This document shows, piece after piece, positions 1-6,721 of a DNA stretch of 21,346 nt (the stretch's first letter is position 1; each line of letters starts with the position of its first letter). A model generated the notes under the pieces. It was not told the origin of the DNA, did no database searches, and saw only the letters and a list, made by a program, of their open reading frames with translations. The translations under genes were made by a program, and so were the position numbers. Source of the DNA: an uncultured Clostridia bacterium (GTDB lineage: Bacteria; Bacillota; Clostridia; Oscillospirales; CAG-272). Where the stretch lies: assembly GCA_947306035.1 (NCBI GenBank), contig CAMZFG010000001.1:1-21346 (forward strand), written 5' to 3'.

Positions 1-254
1 GCAAGTTCCGCGTAATTCCCGCGCACGACCGCGGCTCGCTCCCCGAAGGGAGAAAGGCGTTTTCCGGCCGCTTCAACGGCGGCGGCGTCACGATCGATGG
101 CAATGAGGCGCCCCGTCGTCAGGCGCGCCGCGATGGCCGCGGAGTGTCCCCCGCCCCCGGCGGTGCCGTCCACGTAGACGCCCGCGGGGCGAATGGCAAG
201 ACCCTCTATGCACTCGTCCAGCAGAACGGAACGGTGCGAGAACGCCTCTGCCAT
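1..254 (-). CDS. rsmH: 16S rRNA (cytosine(1402)-N(4))-methyltransferase RsmH, N-terminal part
   Basis: The first 84 residues of RsmH (MraW) are present; the rest lies beyond the left edge. The protein methylates N4 of C1402 in the decoding centre of 16S rRNA using S-adenosylmethionine. The start reads [17 protein letters not shown], followed by the family's first SAM-binding block [12 protein letters not shown] at about residues 27-38 and the acidic end of the next strand (LIAIDRD, about 50-56). The ATG follows the mraZ stop codon after a single base, so its ribosome binding site (GGAAG-type) lies inside the end of mraZ and the two are probably translationally coupled. The mraZ-rsmH order is the standard start of the division/cell-wall cluster, so ftsL, penicillin-binding protein and mur genes would be expected further left, though they cannot be seen here. 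Identification is very secure. Confidence 0.96.
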   Translation of the reverse strand, partial: MAEAFSHRSVLLDECIEGLAIRPAGVYVDGTAGGGGHSAAIAARLTTGRLIAIDRDAAAVEAAGKRLSPFGERAAVVRGNYAEL

Positions 255-255
255 A

Positions 256-699
256 TCAAAGGCCGCTTTCTTCCAGCGACTGACGAATGGCTTCGGGATC
301 CATGGCGGCCACGCGTTGTGCATACAGCGCGTCGGACCAGATCTCGCCGAATTCGCCGCAGCCCACGATCACGAGGTTGCGGTCGCCGTCTTCCGGTTTT
401 TGGCCGATCTTGGCAAATTCAAGCAATCCTGCCGGCAGCAGCACACGGCCGAGACTGTCGGGCGTGACCTGCGCCGCGTCGCGATATAAAAACCAAAAGG
501 TGTTCTCTGCCACCTTGCGGGGCAGTTGTTTTAGGGGCTCGACGTATTCTTTCCACGCCGCCGCCGAATAAAAACGAAGGCAGTTGCCGCGAAGGCTGCG
601 CACGATCATAAAGTTTTCGCCGAGTTCGTCGCGCAGTTTGGCAGGAATGGAAACACGGTTCTTGGCGTCAAGCGAGTGTCTGTATTCACCGGACAGCAT
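256..699 (-). CDS. mraZ: Transcriptional regulator MraZ
   Basis: A 147-residue MraZ, the usual length. It has two AbrB/SpoVT-like half domains: the first contains [16 protein letters not shown] at about residues 11-26, the second [15 protein letters not shown] at about 81-95, each with the characteristic D-x-x-x-R core. MraZ forms a ring-shaped oligomer, sits on the nucleoid, and in Escherichia coli represses its own division/cell-wall operon through repeated TGGG-type boxes. Matching boxes lie just upstream here (716-750), which supports autoregulation. The ATG at 699 is preceded by a strong AGGAGG site about eight bases away. It is the first gene of the leftward cluster and is followed after one base by rsmH. 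No abnormality is seen. Confidence 0.97.
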   Translation of the reverse strand: MLSGEYRHSLDAKNRVSIPAKLRDELGENFMIVRSLRGNCLRFYSAAAWKEYVEPLKQLPRKVAENTFWFLYRDAAQVTPDSLGRVLLPAGLLEFAKIGQKPEDGDRNLVIVGCGEFGEIWSDALYAQRVAAMDPEAIRQSLEESGL

Positions 700-715
700 T
701 TCTCATTCCTCCTTT

Positions 716-750
716 CGCCACTTTTTAACATTTTGCCCCATTTCTTTCCA
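716..750 (-). promoter_or_regulatory. MraZ operator: four boxes at exact 10-bp spacing
   Basis: Read leftward, TGG-type boxes begin at 750 (TGGAA), 740 (TGGGG), 730 (TGTTA, degenerate) and 720 (TGGCG), one per helical turn. This is the arrangement known for MraZ autoregulation (repeated TGGG-like boxes with five-base spacers). The array lies between the mraZ -10 element and its ribosome binding site, so a bound MraZ ring would cover the transcription start and early leader. The match is visible; binding is inferred. Confidence 0.8.
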
Positions 751-758
751 CTACGCTT

Positions 759-788
759 ATTATACCCTGCACTTTCGCACTCTGTCAA
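759..788 (-). promoter_or_regulatory. Sigma-A promoter of mraZ
   Basis: TTGACA (783-788) and TATAAT (759-764), both perfect, are separated by 18 bases and point at mraZ. Runs of A and T upstream (about 800-835) could act as an UP-like element. The predicted start near 752 places the MraZ boxes in the first bases of the transcript. Confidence 0.85.
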
Positions 789-904
789 GCCCAAATTTGG
801 AAAAGAAAAAAGTTTTTTTCTGTTTTTTTGCCCATTTTCTTTCCGAAAACGGACAAAATGCGCTTTTTTGCGGCAAAGCGACCCTTTCGCGATCGGTCGG
901 CAAC

Positions 905-932
905 AAAAAAAGACCGGATGCAAAATCCGGTC
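905..932 (-). terminator. Intrinsic terminator of the small leftward transcript
   Basis: A perfect 8-bp stem (GACCGGAT with ATCCGGTC, positions 925-932 and 912-919) closes a five-base loop. In the leftward direction it is followed at once by a run of seven T. It ends the small transcription unit started by the promoter at 1035-1063 and separates it from the mraZ promoter. Confidence 0.85.
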
Positions 933-1028
933 GGTCTGAAAAATATCCTGAAGGTGAAAATAAAAACAGAATCAAACGGTTCCATCAACCAAAGCATACG
1001 CAGTGGTCGTAACTCCTCGTTTGATTCC
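905..1028 (-). ncRNA. Candidate small structured RNA of about 120 nt, unknown family
   Basis: A self-contained unit: consensus promoter (1035-1063), predicted start near 1028, and a strong terminator ending near 905. The first ten transcribed bases (GAATCAAACG, 1027-1018) are exactly complementary to bases 978-969, so the RNA would begin with a perfect 10-bp stem. Inside it, ACCA/TGGT can pair around a 12-base loop reading CTGCGTATGCTT. A U-rich single-stranded stretch (968-933) leads into the terminator. The layout, with a 5' stem, an exposed loop, a U-rich linker and a terminator hairpin, resembles regulatory small RNAs. I do not recognise it as SRP RNA, 6S RNA, tmRNA, RNase P or a riboswitch class I know. 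A reading frame starting with MSESNEELRPL runs through the terminator, so I do not consider it a gene. Expression is inferred. Confidence 0.6.
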
Positions 1029-1034
1029 GACATT

Positions 1035-1063
1035 AGTATAGCACAGATCTTTGATTTTGTCAA
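1035..1063 (-). promoter_or_regulatory. Strong sigma-A promoter of the small RNA unit
   Basis: TTGACA (1058-1063) and TATACT (1035-1040) are separated by exactly 17 bases, close to the full consensus. The promoter lies just beyond the 3' end of the radical SAM gene and does not serve any open reading frame I would accept. Confidence 0.82.
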
Positions 1064-1091
1064 GAAAATGCGGGCAGAATATCTCGCCTTT

Positions 1092-2060
1092 TCATGGCGC
1101 GTATGCTTTACCCTGATACGCGTCGTTTTGGTACAGCCACTTGTCAACGTCGTTGAGCACCGCGATCTTTTTGCGGCTCCAAAGGGGCGCGAGCAGACTT
1201 TCCGCTTCCCCGTCGCCTGTCAGGCGGCCGATGACGGTCGAGGGCGGCAGCAGCGTCAGCGCCTTTCCTACCGTTTCCACGTAGTCCTGCCGCGTCATGG
1301 GCAGATAGTCGCCCGCCTGCCACAAGTCCGCCAGGCGCGTGCCGCGCAGCACGTAAAGCAGGTGCAGTTTGACCTCGTCCGGCATAAGAGCGGCCGTCTG
1401 CCGCACGCTTTGCAGCATATCCGCCTGTGCCTCACCGGGCAAGCCGAAAATGAGGTGCACGCCGATCCGCGCGCGCGGCGCGGCTTTCCGCAAGCGATCG
1501 TATCCGGCTTGGAAATCGGCGAACGTATGCCCGCGCCCGATGCGCGCCGCCGTTGCGTCGTCCGCCGTTTGCAGCCCCAGTTCCACCGTCAGCACCGTTT
1601 TCTTTGAGAATTCCGCCAGCAGCGCCAGCACCGCGTCGGGCAGGCAGTCGGCCCGCGTGGCGATATTCAACCCGACCGCGCCCGGCAAAGCCAGCGCCTC
1701 TTCATAAAGCCGGCAGAGGCGCTCCGGCGGCCCGTAGGTGTTGGTATAGGCCTGAAAATACGGAATACAGCGCGTCGCCGGCCATTTTCCGGTCATGCGC
1801 GCCAGCACCGCGTCATATTGCTCTTTTACCGTGAGCCGGGGCGACGCCGCAAAATCGCCGCTGCCCCGATTTGAGCAGTAAACGCACCCGCCCGTACCGC
1901 ACGTGCCGTCGCGGTTGGGGCAGGTAAAGCCCCCGTCAAGCGGGATCTTGACGCATTTGCCGCCGAAGGTGCGCTTGAGGTAATAATCATAGGTATAGTA
2001 CCGTTTATTGCTGTCGGAAAAAGGAAAGGGATTTTTCGCGGCTTGCGTTTCCTTTTTCAT
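1092..2060 (-). CDS. Radical SAM protein of the YhcC/YtqA family (TIGR01212-like)
   Basis: A 322-residue soluble protein. The family signature is visible near the N-terminus: FGGKCVKIPLDGGFTCPNRDG, then GTGGCVYC. C47, C59 and C62 form the extended cysteine motif (C-x11-C-x2-C) that would bind the radical SAM iron-sulfur cluster; C54 is extra. Further blocks typical of the family follow: YFQAYTNTYGP (about 101-111), a GLQTADD segment, and HLIFGLPGE in the middle of the barrel. The family is widespread but its substrate is not firmly established, so I give no reaction beyond SAM-dependent radical chemistry. The ATG is preceded by a GGGAGGGA site. The upstream gene ends only 45 bases away, with a hairpin in the gap, so this gene may depend on read-through. 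Its last codons contain AAAGCATACGC, exactly complementary to the loop of the small RNA encoded next door. Confidence 0.92.
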   Translation of the reverse strand: MKKETQAAKNPFPFSDSNKRYYTYDYYLKRTFGGKCVKIPLDGGFTCPNRDGTCGTGGCVYCSNRGSGDFAASPRLTVKEQYDAVLARMTGKWPATRCIPYFQAYTNTYGPPERLCRLYEEALALPGAVGLNIATRADCLPDAVLALLAEFSKKTVLTVELGLQTADDATAARIGRGHTFADFQAGYDRLRKAAPRARIGVHLIFGLPGEAQADMLQSVRQTAALMPDEVKLHLLYVLRGTRLADLWQAGDYLPMTRQDYVETVGKALTLLPPSTVIGRLTGDGEAESLLAPLWSRKKIAVLNDVDKWLYQNDAYQGKAYAP

Positions 2061-2070
2061 GCTTCCCTCC

Positions 2071-2098
2071 CGAAAAACGGCAGGCGAGGCCTGCCGTT
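2071..2098 (-). terminator. Hairpin terminator behind the aminotransferase gene
   Basis: A perfect 10-bp stem (2076-2085 with 2089-2098) closes a three-base loop and is followed leftward by TTTCG, giving a short U tract of about five bases including the stem end. The hairpin sits between two genes on the same strand and directly abuts the ribosome binding site of the next gene (2061-2070). Termination is probably partial, or the hairpin also influences translation. Confidence 0.65.
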
Positions 2099-2105
2099 CG
2101 TTTGT

Positions 2106-3389
2106 TTATGCCCGCAGCTGCTTTTCCGCCGCCGCGATGCGCGCCGCCAGCGTAAAGACGCGCACGGCCACCTCCAGTTCTTCGTTGGAAGGATAGGTGG
2201 GCGCGATGCGGATGTTGCTGTCCTCGGGGTCTTTGCCGTAAGGATAGGTGGCGCCGGCCGGGGTCAGGCGCACGCCCGCCTCGTCGCACAGCTGCCAGGT
2301 GCGTTTGGCACAGCCGGGCGTGATGTAAAAACTGATAAAGTAACCGCCGCGCGGCAAAGTCCAAGTGGCAATGCCCGTGCCGGCGAGATCCTCGTCGAGA
2401 ATGCGCTCGACGATCTCGAATTTGGGGCGGATCAGGTCGGCCAGCATTTTCATATGTTCGCGCATGTGCGCCGCCGTTTTGAAGTAGCGCACGTGGCGGA
2501 TCTGGTTGATCTTGTCAAAGCCGATGGTCTGCACGCCCATGATGGGCTTGATCTGCGACAGGTTGTGTTCCGACGCCGCCAGAATGGCCACGCCGGAACC
2601 CGGGAACGAGATCTTGGAAGTCGAGGCGAAGAAGAAGACCATATCCTCGCTGCCCTGCTCGCGGCAGGCGTCAAAAATGTTCAGCAGTTCGTCGCGCTCG
2701 TTCTCGTAGAGGTCGTGCACCGCGTAGGCGTCGTCCCAGAAAATGCGAAAATCGGGGGCGGCCGGTTTCAGCGCCGCAAAACGGCGCACCGTTTCGTCGG
2801 AATAGGTGATGCCGTCGGGGTTGGAGTATTTCGGGCAGCACCAAATGCCTTTGACGGCGGGGTCGCGGTTGACCAGCGCCTCTACCGCGTCCATGTCGGG
2901 CCCCGTCGGCGTCATGGCCACGGGGATCATCTCGATGCCGAGCGACTCGCAAATGGCAAAATGGCGGTCGTAGCCGGGCGACGGGCACACGAACCTGACG
3001 ACGGGCTCGCGGCACCAGGGGCGCTCGCTGCCGTACACGCCGTACAGCATGGCGCGGGTGACGGCGTCGAACATCAGGTTGAGCGAGGAGTTGCCGCACA
3101 CCATGATGTAGTTCTCCGGCAGTTTCAAAAGATCGGAAAACAGTTTTTTTGCCTCGGGCACGCCGTCGAGCAAGCCGTAGTTGCGGTAGTCAAAGCCGTC
3201 CGCGGAGCGGCAGTCGGACGCGGTGGAGATGCAGTCGAGCATGCCGGTGAGAAGGTCGAGCTGCTTGTTGCCCGGTTTGCCGCGGGAAAGATCGAGGTGC
3301 AGACCCTGCTTTTTATATACGTCATAAGAGGCCCGAAGAGAGGCCAGTTCGGTTTGCAGTTGCTTTTGGTCCATGCTTGCGTAGTTCAT
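2106..3389 (-). CDS. PLP-dependent aminotransferase, PF12897 (aspartate aminotransferase-like) family
   Basis: A 427-residue fold-type I aminotransferase. Recognisable parts are LDLSRGKPG near residue 32 (substrate-side loop), [15 protein letters not shown] (70-84), the YSNPDG turn (188-193), WDDAYAVH (218-225, aspartate that binds the pyridine nitrogen), the Schiff-base lysine K259 in [13 protein letters not shown], and NIRIAPTYP near the C-terminus supplying the carboxylate-binding arginine. The long N-terminal part and the conserved wording match the family annotated as Aminotran_MocR or alanine-glyoxylate-like, members of which act as aspartate aminotransferases. There is no DNA-binding domain, so it is not a MocR regulator. 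The ATG has an AAGGAG site eight bases upstream. A promoter lies about 95 bases upstream and a hairpin follows the stop, so it may be transcribed alone. Amino donor and acceptor cannot be fixed from sequence. Confidence 0.9.
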   Translation of the reverse strand: MNYASMDQKQLQTELASLRASYDVYKKQGLHLDLSRGKPGNKQLDLLTGMLDCISTASDCRSADGFDYRNYGLLDGVPEAKKLFSDLLKLPENYIMVCGNSSLNLMFDAVTRAMLYGVYGSERPWCREPVVRFVCPSPGYDRHFAICESLGIEMIPVAMTPTGPDMDAVEALVNRDPAVKGIWCCPKYSNPDGITYSDETVRRFAALKPAAPDFRIFWDDAYAVHDLYENERDELLNIFDACREQGSEDMVFFFASTSKISFPGSGVAILAASEHNLSQIKPIMGVQTIGFDKINQIRHVRYFKTAAHMREHMKMLADLIRPKFEIVERILDEDLAGTGIATWTLPRGGYFISFYITPGCAKRTWQLCDEAGVRLTPAGATYPYGKDPEDSNIRIAPTYPSNEELEVAVRVFTLAARIAAAEKQLRA

Positions 3390-3483
3390 GTTTTCTCCTT
3401 ACTTGTCGGCAAATGGGGCTGATGGGGTCGATTTTCGCAAATCGGAGCGCCAGAAATTGCAAAATTGACCGTTAACAAGGAGT

Positions 3484-3512
3484 ATTATAGCATAATTCCG
3501 CAAGAATAGCAA
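3484..3512 (-). promoter_or_regulatory. Promoter of the aminotransferase gene
   Basis: A perfect TATAAT (3484-3489) lies 17 bases from TTGCTA (3507-3512, four of six consensus bases), in an AT-rich gap behind the helicase gene. The leader is about 90 bases and includes a small hairpin (CGATTT with AAATCG). I see no GC-rich terminator for the helicase gene in this gap, only weak AT hairpins. Confidence 0.65.
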
Positions 3513-3550
3513 GCCATTATTGCATTTTTTACAAAATTATTTGTTAAAAT

Positions 3551-5962
3551 TCATTCTTTTCCCTGCCAGAAGAGCTGCAGGCGGCGGCACAGCGCCGCGG
3601 CGTTGCCCGCGACGCAGATATCCTTCCAATGCGGCGGGTACAGGTGCAGGTAGGGCTGCTCGCCGTAGCGGCTGTCGATCAGCACCACCGCGCCCCGGTC
3701 GCTCTCGCGCCGTATGACGCGCCCGGCGGCCTGCAGCACGCGGTTCATGCCGGGGTAGGTATAGGCATAATCGTAGCCCTGCTCGCATTTTTGCTCGTAG
3801 TAATCGCGCAGCATATTGCGCTCGTTGGAAAGGCCCGGAATGCCCACGCCGACGATGACGGCACCGATCAGCCGACTGCCGGGCAGATCCACGCCCTCGG
3901 CAAAACTGCCGCCCAGCACGCAGAAACCGACGCGCAGAACGCCCTCGTCGTCACGAAAAGCGTCGAGAAACGCCTCGCGCTCGGCGTGGCTCATGCCCCG
4001 CTGCTGTACCACGCAGGTCACGCGCGGATACTTGGCGGCAAACTGTTTTTGCACCTGTTCCAGATAGTCGTACGAAGGAAAATAGACCATGTAGTTCCCC
4101 GCTTTGGCGGTGATCGCGGCGGCGATCAGCGCGGCGACCTTTTTATAGGAAGCGGCTCTGTCTTCCATGCGGGTGCTGACGCTCGTCACGGCGGTGACAC
4201 AGAGGTGCGCGGGGTCGTAGGGCGACGGCAGCGAGAGCGACACCGCCTTTTTGCCGCCGCCGAGGATATCGGCAAAATAGGCAGGCGGCGTCAGCGTGGC
4301 CGAGAAAAACACGGAACTGGCGGCGCGGCCGAGGCAGGCGGAAAGAACGCCTGCCGGATCGAGGCAGATCTGCTCGACGGTGACGGCGCCGTGCTGCAGT
4401 TCAACGTACGAAAGAAAGCGGTCGTCGTAACACTCGCCGATGCCCGCGTAGGCGCGCAGCCCCGATACGAGATCGTCCAGCGGCTTTGCCAGCGGGTGAC
4501 CGGCGTTCTTTTTGAGAAACGCGTCCAGTTTTTTGCGCGTCTCGTCCGCCAGCCGCAAAAACTGTTCCAGGGGCGCGCGATTGAGGTAATAGCCGCTCTC
4601 GGTGCCGTCCTCGTGCCTGACGCGGTTCTCGGTGCAAAGGGCGGCAAGGCGGCGAAAGGCCGTGACGAAACCGCCGAGCGCCTTTTCAAGCGCGTCGTCG
4701 GCATCCGGCGCCACGCGGGCGTAGACCTGCTCGAACGGGTCGAGATCGAGCCGTGCAGAATACATATCGCGGGCGCGGTCCGGCAGGTTGTGCGCCTCGT
4801 CGATCAAAAAGGTATAGCGCCCCCGCTCCCCCTCGACGGGATCGAAATAGCGGCGCAGGTACACCGCGGGGTCAAAGGCGTAGTTATAGTCGCAGATGAT
4901 GATCTCGCACCAAAGGGAGAGATCGAGCGAAAGTTCGTAGGGGCAGATCCCGTATTTGCGCGCCGTCTCGAGCAGGATACTGCGCGGAAAACCGTTTTGC
5001 CTGCCGAGCAGTTCCAGCACGGCGGCGTCCGCCCGGTCGTAATAGCCGCGCGCGTAGGGGCAATCGGCGGGATTGCAATGCGATTCGCTGCCGGTCGCCG
5101 GCCCCGTTTCCAAAAGACACATCTGCTCTTTGGCGTACAGCACGACGGTGCGCAGGCGCGCGCCCGCGGCAAAAAGACGGCCTGCCGCGGCATAGGCCTC
5201 GCGGCGGGTGCTGGCGCGGGCGGTCAGGTAAAACACGCGGTCGATCATGCCCTCGCCGAGCGCTTTGACGGCGGGATAGAGCGCCGACATGGTCTTGCCG
5301 ATGCCGGTCGGCGCCTCGGCAAACAGGCGCTGCCCTTTTCTGATGGCGCGAAAACACGCCTCGGCAAACTCGGTCTGCCCCGGGCGCGGGCGCGCGTAAG
5401 GAAAGCGCACGTCAGAGAGGCCCGGCAGCAGTTCGGTGCGGCGCATGACCTCGAATTTTGCAAACGGTTCGACGCGGGTCAGAAGCGAGAGATAAAACGC
5501 CTCCAGTTCGGCGGCGCTCGCCTCGCTGTAAGTATCGCGCACGCTGCCGCCGTCGGGGTCGGTCGCGCGCAGGCGCATGCGGATGCGTTTGATCTGCCGC
5601 GCCTGGCAGAGAAAGTGCGCGTAGCACCGCAGCTGCGAATAGGCGTCCTCGCGCAGGCCCGCGCCGCGCGTGGTCTTGATCTCCTCTACGGTCAGCATGC
5701 CGTTCTCTTCAAAAATGCCGTCGGCGCGACCCGACACCGTATAGTATATGCCGCCGTAGAGCGTGGTGTTAGAAAGCGGCACTTCGCTTTGATAGTCCGG
5801 CCCCTCGGCGGCCTGCAGTTTGCGGTGGATCTCCCCGCCCCGCCGCATGGCGTCAAGGACTTTGCGGGGATAGCGGGCGTCCAGATGACCGCCTTTGTGC
5901 GCCATGGCGCACAGTTCGCGCACCGAAAACTCCAGCGCCGCGGTATCGGCATTGTAATACAA
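3551..5962 (-). CDS. PD-(D/E)XK nuclease fused to an XPD/DinG-type iron-sulfur DNA helicase
   Basis: An 803-residue two-part protein. The first ~180 residues carry a Cas4/RecB-like nuclease signature: D81 in SGRADG, E94-x-K96 in VEEIKTT, and Q110-x3-Y114. The rest is a superfamily 2 Rad3/XPD/DinG helicase: PGQ (about 194-196), Walker A EAPTGIGKT (216-224), four cysteines (C282, C296, C301, C340) placed to hold a [4Fe-4S] cluster, the DEAH box (388-391), and motifs near the C-terminus including AAGRVIRRESDRG. XPD-class enzymes unwind DNA 5' to 3'; this fusion is known in Bacillota but its exact repair role is not settled. The start is a TTG at 5962 (TTG TAT TAC), chosen because an AGGGGG site lies eight bases upstream and because the family normally begins just before an SVREL-like segment. 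It has its own promoter and is divergent from mecA. Confidence 0.9.
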   Translation of the reverse strand: MYYNADTAALEFSVRELCAMAHKGGHLDARYPRKVLDAMRRGGEIHRKLQAAEGPDYQSEVPLSNTTLYGGIYYTVSGRADGIFEENGMLTVEEIKTTRGAGLREDAYSQLRCYAHFLCQARQIKRIRMRLRATDPDGGSVRDTYSEASAAELEAFYLSLLTRVEPFAKFEVMRRTELLPGLSDVRFPYARPRPGQTEFAEACFRAIRKGQRLFAEAPTGIGKTMSALYPAVKALGEGMIDRVFYLTARASTRREAYAAAGRLFAAGARLRTVVLYAKEQMCLLETGPATGSESHCNPADCPYARGYYDRADAAVLELLGRQNGFPRSILLETARKYGICPYELSLDLSLWCEIIICDYNYAFDPAVYLRRYFDPVEGERGRYTFLIDEAHNLPDRARDMYSARLDLDPFEQVYARVAPDADDALEKALGGFVTAFRRLAALCTENRVRHEDGTESGYYLNRAPLEQFLRLADETRKKLDAFLKKNAGHPLAKPLDDLVSGLRAYAGIGECYDDRFLSYVELQHGAVTVEQICLDPAGVLSACLGRAASSVFFSATLTPPAYFADILGGGKKAVSLSLPSPYDPAHLCVTAVTSVSTRMEDRAASYKKVAALIAAAITAKAGNYMVYFPSYDYLEQVQKQFAAKYPRVTCVVQQRGMSHAEREAFLDAFRDDEGVLRVGFCVLGGSFAEGVDLPGSRLIGAVIVGVGIPGLSNERNMLRDYYEQKCEQGYDYAYTYPGMNRVLQAAGRVIRRESDRGAVVLIDSRYGEQPYLHLYPPHWKDICVAGNAAALCRRLQLFWQGKE

Positions 5963-5991
5963 GGCGCACGCCCCCTTTCCGCTTTTTTATC

Positions 5992-6020
5992 ATTCTATCA
6001 TAACGCGCCGTCAAAGTCAA
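5992..6020 (-). promoter_or_regulatory. Promoter of the nuclease-helicase gene
   Basis: TTGACT (6015-6020) and TAGAAT (5992-5997), each one mismatch from consensus, are 17 bases apart and lie about 30 bases upstream of the TTG start codon. Confidence 0.75.
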
Positions 6021-6087
6021 TAAAACGCGGGACACGGGCGGCAAAATTACCAGAATTTTAGGGGTAGCCGAAACGGCGCCGGGCGAT

Positions 6088-6093
6088 TATAAT
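6088..6093 (+). promoter_or_regulatory. Probable -10 element of the mecA promoter
   Basis: A perfect TATAAT lies 27 bases before the GTG start of the mecA-like gene. No good -35 hexamer sits at the expected distance (the bases there read TAGCCG), so the promoter may be weak, activator dependent, or read by another sigma factor. Confidence 0.4.
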
Positions 6094-6120
6094 GGTAGTA
6101 TCGGAAAGGACGGTGGTCTT

Positions 6121-6687
6121 GTGGAATGGATCCGCATCAGCCAGAATAAACTCAAACTCATGCTGACGGCCGAAGACGTGCGGCGATACGCCCTGTCGGC
6201 CGACGCGGAAGCGGGCGAGACGGTGCCCGACAAAAGCGCCTTTCGCGCCATTCTCACCGACGTGCGCGGCATGTGCGGCTTTGACGCCGCCGAGGATAAG
6301 GTCTACATACAGATGTACCCATCCAAAGAGGGCGGGTGCGAGTTGTTCGTCACCCGCATGGGGCTTCTCACGCTCAAAGACGCCGCGCCCGCTTTGCCCG
6401 TGCGGCACCGCGCGGAACCGGCGGCTTTTTGCTTTGAAGAAACGGACGATCTGCTCACCGTCTGCCGCGTTCTGGTCACGCGCCGCTACCGCGGCAAAAG
6501 CGCGGCGTGGCAGGACGAAAAGGGGCGCTTTTGGCTGTTTTTGACCGAGAGCGGCGCGCGCGGCGCGTTCGATTTTATCGGCGAGTTCGGCCGCCGTCTG
6601 CCCGCCGTCGACGTTCTGCCTTTTCTGCCGGAGCACGGCCGCCCCATCTGCCGCGAGCGCGCGGTCGAAACGCTGGCGAACATATAA
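6121..6687 (+). CDS. mecA: MecA-type adaptor protein
   Basis: A 188-residue protein of the MecA/YpbH/NegAB family, which in Bacillus subtilis delivers substrates such as ComK to the ClpC-ClpP protease. The N-terminal domain begins MEWIRISQNKLKLMLTAEDVRRYAL, the recognisable substrate-binding start. A linker follows (about residues 75-100), then the C-terminal ClpC-binding domain with FCFEETDDLLTVCRVL and the hallmark YRGKSAAWQDEKGRFWLFL. It is slightly shorter than the Bacillus protein (218 residues) because of a compact linker. The start is GTG; the nearby ATG at 6125 is out of frame, and a GGAAAGGA site lies upstream. It stands alone: divergent from the helicase gene and convergent with the SGNH hydrolase across a shared terminator. 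No clpC is visible here, so partners and substrates are inferred from the family. Confidence 0.88.
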   Translation: MEWIRISQNKLKLMLTAEDVRRYALSADAEAGETVPDKSAFRAILTDVRGMCGFDAAEDKVYIQMYPSKEGGCELFVTRMGLLTLKDAAPALPVRHRAEPAAFCFEETDDLLTVCRVLVTRRYRGKSAAWQDEKGRFWLFLTESGARGAFDFIGEFGRRLPAVDVLPFLPEHGRPICRERAVETLANI

Positions 6688-6718
6688 AAAGCGCCTGCCG
6701 CTACGGGCAGGCGCTTTT
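6687..6718. terminator. Bidirectional terminator between mecA and the SGNH hydrolase gene
   Basis: A perfect 13-bp inverted repeat, AAAAGCGCCTGCC (6687-6699) with GGCAGGCGCTTTT (6706-6718), closes a six-base loop. T runs on both sides let it serve both convergent genes. Confidence 0.88.
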
Positions 6719-6721
6719 CGA

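Noticed and set aside
801..835. Poly-A and poly-T tracts that could be read as a second terminator or a phase-variable repeat.
   Set aside because: There is no GC stem; the tracts fit AT-rich upstream promoter DNA for mraZ.
785..1147. A leftward open frame of 120 codons covering the small RNA, its terminator and part of the mraZ promoter.
   Set aside because: It reads straight through a strong terminator and a promoter, and its residues (Phe/Lys-rich runs) follow the A and T tracts.
3629..6061. An 810-codon open frame on the + strand opposite the nuclease-helicase.
   Set aside because: Same antisense effect; its composition is featureless and it runs across the helicase promoter.
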